Part shown: positions 6,722 through 8,471 of the stretch, piece by piece
Numbering within the stretch: the first letter of the stretch is position 1
Layout: each line of letters begins with the position of its first letter
Origin: an uncultured Eubacteriales bacterium
GTDB lineage: Bacteria; Bacillota; Clostridia; Christensenellales; Borkfalkiaceae
NCBI GenBank assembly: GCA_900547645.1
Contig: URHP01000063.1
Span: 1-8,471, forward strand
Direction: 5' to 3'
Length of the DNA stretch: 8,471 nucleotides
Program-made: the position numbers and the translations under genes
Notes under the pieces: model-generated
What the model saw: the letters and a program-made list of their open reading frames with translations, nothing else
The model's database searches: none
What the model was told of the DNA's origin: nothing

Positions 6722-7945
6722 TCAGGAAAGCAATTTTTTCAGAACTTCGCGGACGGCAAGTTTGCAATGTTCATACGTCAGACCGCCCTGAAAATAGGCG
6801 ACGTATGGCTCGCGGATGGGCGCGTCCGCAGATAGTTCAATGCTTGCACCCGAATTGAAGGTCCCTGCCGCCATAATGACTTTGCAATCATACCCCGGCA
6901 TATCCCATGCCTCCAGCTTCACAAAGGAATCCACCGGAGAAACATCCTGTACGGACTGAATAAAATCGGTGAGCTGCTTTTCGGTATCAAAGCGCACCGC
7001 ACGCGTGATGTCAGGCGGCAACCGATCGAGCGCGGGATAATTGACGTAGCCAAGCTCCTGCATGCACTGACCGATCAGCAACGCGCCCTTGAGCGCCTGC
7101 GCAACGACGTGCGGCGCCAGAAAGAATCCCTGAAAATAGAGCTGATACCCGTACGCGTAGGAACCGACCTCGCCGCCGACCGAAGGCGCCGTCAGACGAT
7201 TTTCACACTGTTCCACACAGTCCGCCCGTCCGGCAATATATCCGCCCGTCGGCGCAAGCCCGCCTCCGGGATTCTTGATGAGAGAGCCGACAACCAGGTC
7301 CGCACCGACTTCCGTCGGTTCCCGCTCCTCCACAAATTCGCCGTAGCAGTTATCGACGAAAATACAGCCCGAAAAGCCGCTTCCCCGCACGCAGGAACAG
7401 ACCTTTCCGATCTCATCGACGGTAAAGGAATCGCGCAATTCGTAACCGCGGGACCTCTGAAGATATACCATCCGATACCCGCCTGCTCGAAGACGCTCCC
7501 GCACAGCCGGACAATCAACCTTTCCGTTTTCATCCAACGGCACCGTATCGAACGCGATCCCGAAATCCGAAAGCGAACCATTTCCCTTTCCCCAAACGAC
7601 GCCGCGCAGCGTGTCATAGGGCGTTCCGCTCACACACAAAACGCGGTCCCCGGGACGAAGGATGCCGAACAGTGCGACCGTCAGCGCATGCGTGCCGCTC
7701 AAAAGCGCGGGAGAAACAACCGCCCGTTCTGCCCCGAATGCACGTGCATATACACGCCCGAGCGCATCCCGCCCTTCGTCGCCGTATCCGTAACCCGTAG
7801 TCGCCGCAAAATGCCGCAGCGCAATGCGCTCTTCACGGAACGCACGAAGCACCTTTTCCTGATTCAGAAGCGCAATCTTATCGATCTGCGCAAACATCGG
7901 CGCAAGTTTTTGTTCTGCTGCGGAAATTCTCTCCTCAACCGTCAT
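6722..7945 (-). CDS. Methionine gamma-lyase family PLP-dependent protein (aluminium-resistance-protein family)
   Basis: This 407-residue protein is a fold-type I pyridoxal-phosphate enzyme of the family annotated as aluminium resistance protein or methionine gamma-lyase-like (B. subtilis YnbB group). Visible landmarks are an N-terminal ATTGYGYGDEGRD segment (47-60) and SGTHAL (83-88) as the likely phosphate-binding turn. VDNCYGEF (197-204) holds Asp198, expected to contact the pyridine nitrogen, and SLIKNPGGG (221-229) holds Lys224 as the predicted PLP lysine. QRSRGY (163-168) is also typical as I recall the family. The ATG at 7945 overlaps the miaA stop (ATGA), with AAAGG 5 nt upstream and AAGGAGA 13 nt upstream, both inside miaA. 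The frame is open further upstream to 8110, but that region only re-reads miaA codons. The reaction is not established for most family members; C-S bond cleavage is a family-level inference. Confidence 0.92.
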   Translation of the reverse strand: MTVEERISAAEQKLAPMFAQIDKIALLNQEKVLRAFREERIALRHFAATTGYGYGDEGRDALGRVYARAFGAERAVVSPALLSGTHALTVALFGILRPGDRVLCVSGTPYDTLRGVVWGKGNGSLSDFGIAFDTVPLDENGKVDCPAVRERLRAGGYRMVYLQRSRGYELRDSFTVDEIGKVCSCVRGSGFSGCIFVDNCYGEFVEEREPTEVGADLVVGSLIKNPGGGLAPTGGYIAGRADCVEQCENRLTAPSVGGEVGSYAYGYQLYFQGFFLAPHVVAQALKGALLIGQCMQELGYVNYPALDRLPPDITRAVRFDTEKQLTDFIQSVQDVSPVDSFVKLEAWDMPGYDCKVIMAAGTFNSGASIELSADAPIREPYVAYFQGGLTYEHCKLAVREVLKKLLS

Positions 7946-8471
7946 AAATACCTTTCGATCTCCTTCGCCGCCGAAATCGGATCGGTCGGCCTGAGCCAAT
8001 GCAAATTGGGCATTTTTTTGAAAAAGGTGAGCTGTCGTTTGGCGTAATTTCGCGTATTTTTTTCTATTATGCCAGACATAGTACTTTGCGAATCGCCATT
8101 TTTCAGACATTCAACGACTTCTTTGTAGCCGATCCCCTGCATGCACTGCGCATTTTCGGGGACTCCGCCGGCAAGCAGCCCCTCCACCTCCCGGACCAAC
8201 CCGGCATCCATCATCGCACGCGTGCGCACGGCAATACGCTCATACAGCGTTTCGCGCGGATAGTCGAAGGCAAACGCCTCATACGGGTAGCGCGGCACGC
8301 GCGTATCCCGCTGATCGGATTTTTTTCTTCCCGTGAGATCGTAGATCTCAAGCGCGCGGACAACGCGCTTCACATCGTTCGGATGTAATTTTTCCGCACT
8401 TGCAGGATCGCGTTCGGCAAGCAACGCATGCAACGCCCCTCTCCCGTTTTCCGCAGCGTACGCCTCATATC
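7942..8471 (-). CDS. miaA: MiaA, tRNA dimethylallyltransferase (3' part, N-terminus outside window)
   Basis: This is the C-terminal 175 residues of the enzyme that transfers a dimethylallyl group to N6 of adenosine 37 in tRNAs reading UNN codons. The ATP-binding N-terminal part is beyond the window edge, and the frame is open to base 8469. Recognisable family motifs in order are LHPNDVKRVVRALEIYDLTG, DYPRETLYERI, AMMDAGLVREVEGLLAGG, QCMQGIGYKEV and NTRNYAKRQLTFFKK, which carries the conserved KRQ(L/T) stretch. In this part there is no frameshift or missing motif. It overlaps the following PLP-enzyme gene by 4 nt, so the two are almost certainly one transcript and probably translationally coupled. 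A miaA gene beside this PLP family is an arrangement I know from Firmicutes. The promoter lies outside the window. Confidence 0.95.
   Translation of the reverse strand, partial: YEAYAAENGRGALHALLAERDPASAEKLHPNDVKRVVRALEIYDLTGRKKSDQRDTRVPRYPYEAFAFDYPRETLYERIAVRTRAMMDAGLVREVEGLLAGGVPENAQCMQGIGYKEVVECLKNGDSQSTMSGIIEKNTRNYAKRQLTFFKKMPNLHWLRPTDPISAAKEIERYL

Noticed and set aside
7109..8047. A 312-codon open frame on the plus strand opposite the PLP enzyme gene and the end of miaA.
   Set aside because: It lies antisense to two genes with firm family motifs, has no ribosome site I can see and no recognisable domain.
7946..8110. N-terminal extension of the PLP enzyme by 55 codons.
   Set aside because: It entirely overlaps miaA coding sequence in another frame. 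The ATG at 7945, with the ATGA overlap and a nearby AAAGG, gives a protein beginning MTVEERISAAEQKL, a normal start for the family.

Overview
The window looks like a chromosomal segment of a low-to-moderate GC Firmicute, most likely a member of the Clostridia. The grounds are the potABCD gene order, strong AGGAGG-type ribosome binding sites, ATGA-type gene overlaps, tight Rho-independent terminators, and a miaA gene followed by a methionine gamma-lyase-like PLP gene, an arrangement I know from Firmicutes. This taxonomic call is inference. I see no mobile element, CRISPR array, tRNA or rRNA.

Left part (1-3961, + strand): the end of potA, then complete potB, potC and potD. Each gene overlaps the next by 4 nt, and the operon ends at a strong hairpin terminator. 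Together they encode a spermidine/putrescine-type ABC importer: PotA ATPase, PotB and PotC permeases, and PotD solute-binding lipoprotein. The promoter and the N-terminal part of PotA lie outside the window. Two parts depart from the textbook E. coli transporter. The PotA C-terminus appears to carry its whole TOBE/OB module twice in tandem, and PotD has a lipobox at one end and a transmembrane helix at the other.

Middle part (3971-5722, - strand): two membrane protein genes. The first transcribed is an SPFH/band-7 (stomatin/prohibitin-like) protein with two N-terminal membrane segments. The second is an unrecognised protein, also with two N-terminal membrane segments and a soluble C-terminal domain.

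Divergent control region (about 5723-5883): two outward-facing sigma-70-type promoters lie about 40 bp apart between the SPFH gene and a + strand gene for an unrecognised protein with about seven membrane spans (5884-6684). Three short inverted repeats sit at key positions: at the start of the SPFH transcript, across its -10 element, and filling the spacer of the other promoter.

Right part (6722-8471, - strand): the C-terminal part of miaA (tRNA dimethylallyltransferase) overlaps by 4 nt a PLP-dependent methionine gamma-lyase family protein (aluminium-resistance-protein family). Both convergent junctions (3918/3971 and 6684/6722) are served by a single symmetrical hairpin that can terminate transcription from either side.

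Most of the window is ordinary core or transport gene content. The points most worth a second look are the PotA duplication, the doubly anchored PotD, the palindrome-rich divergent promoter region, and the two unrecognised membrane proteins.
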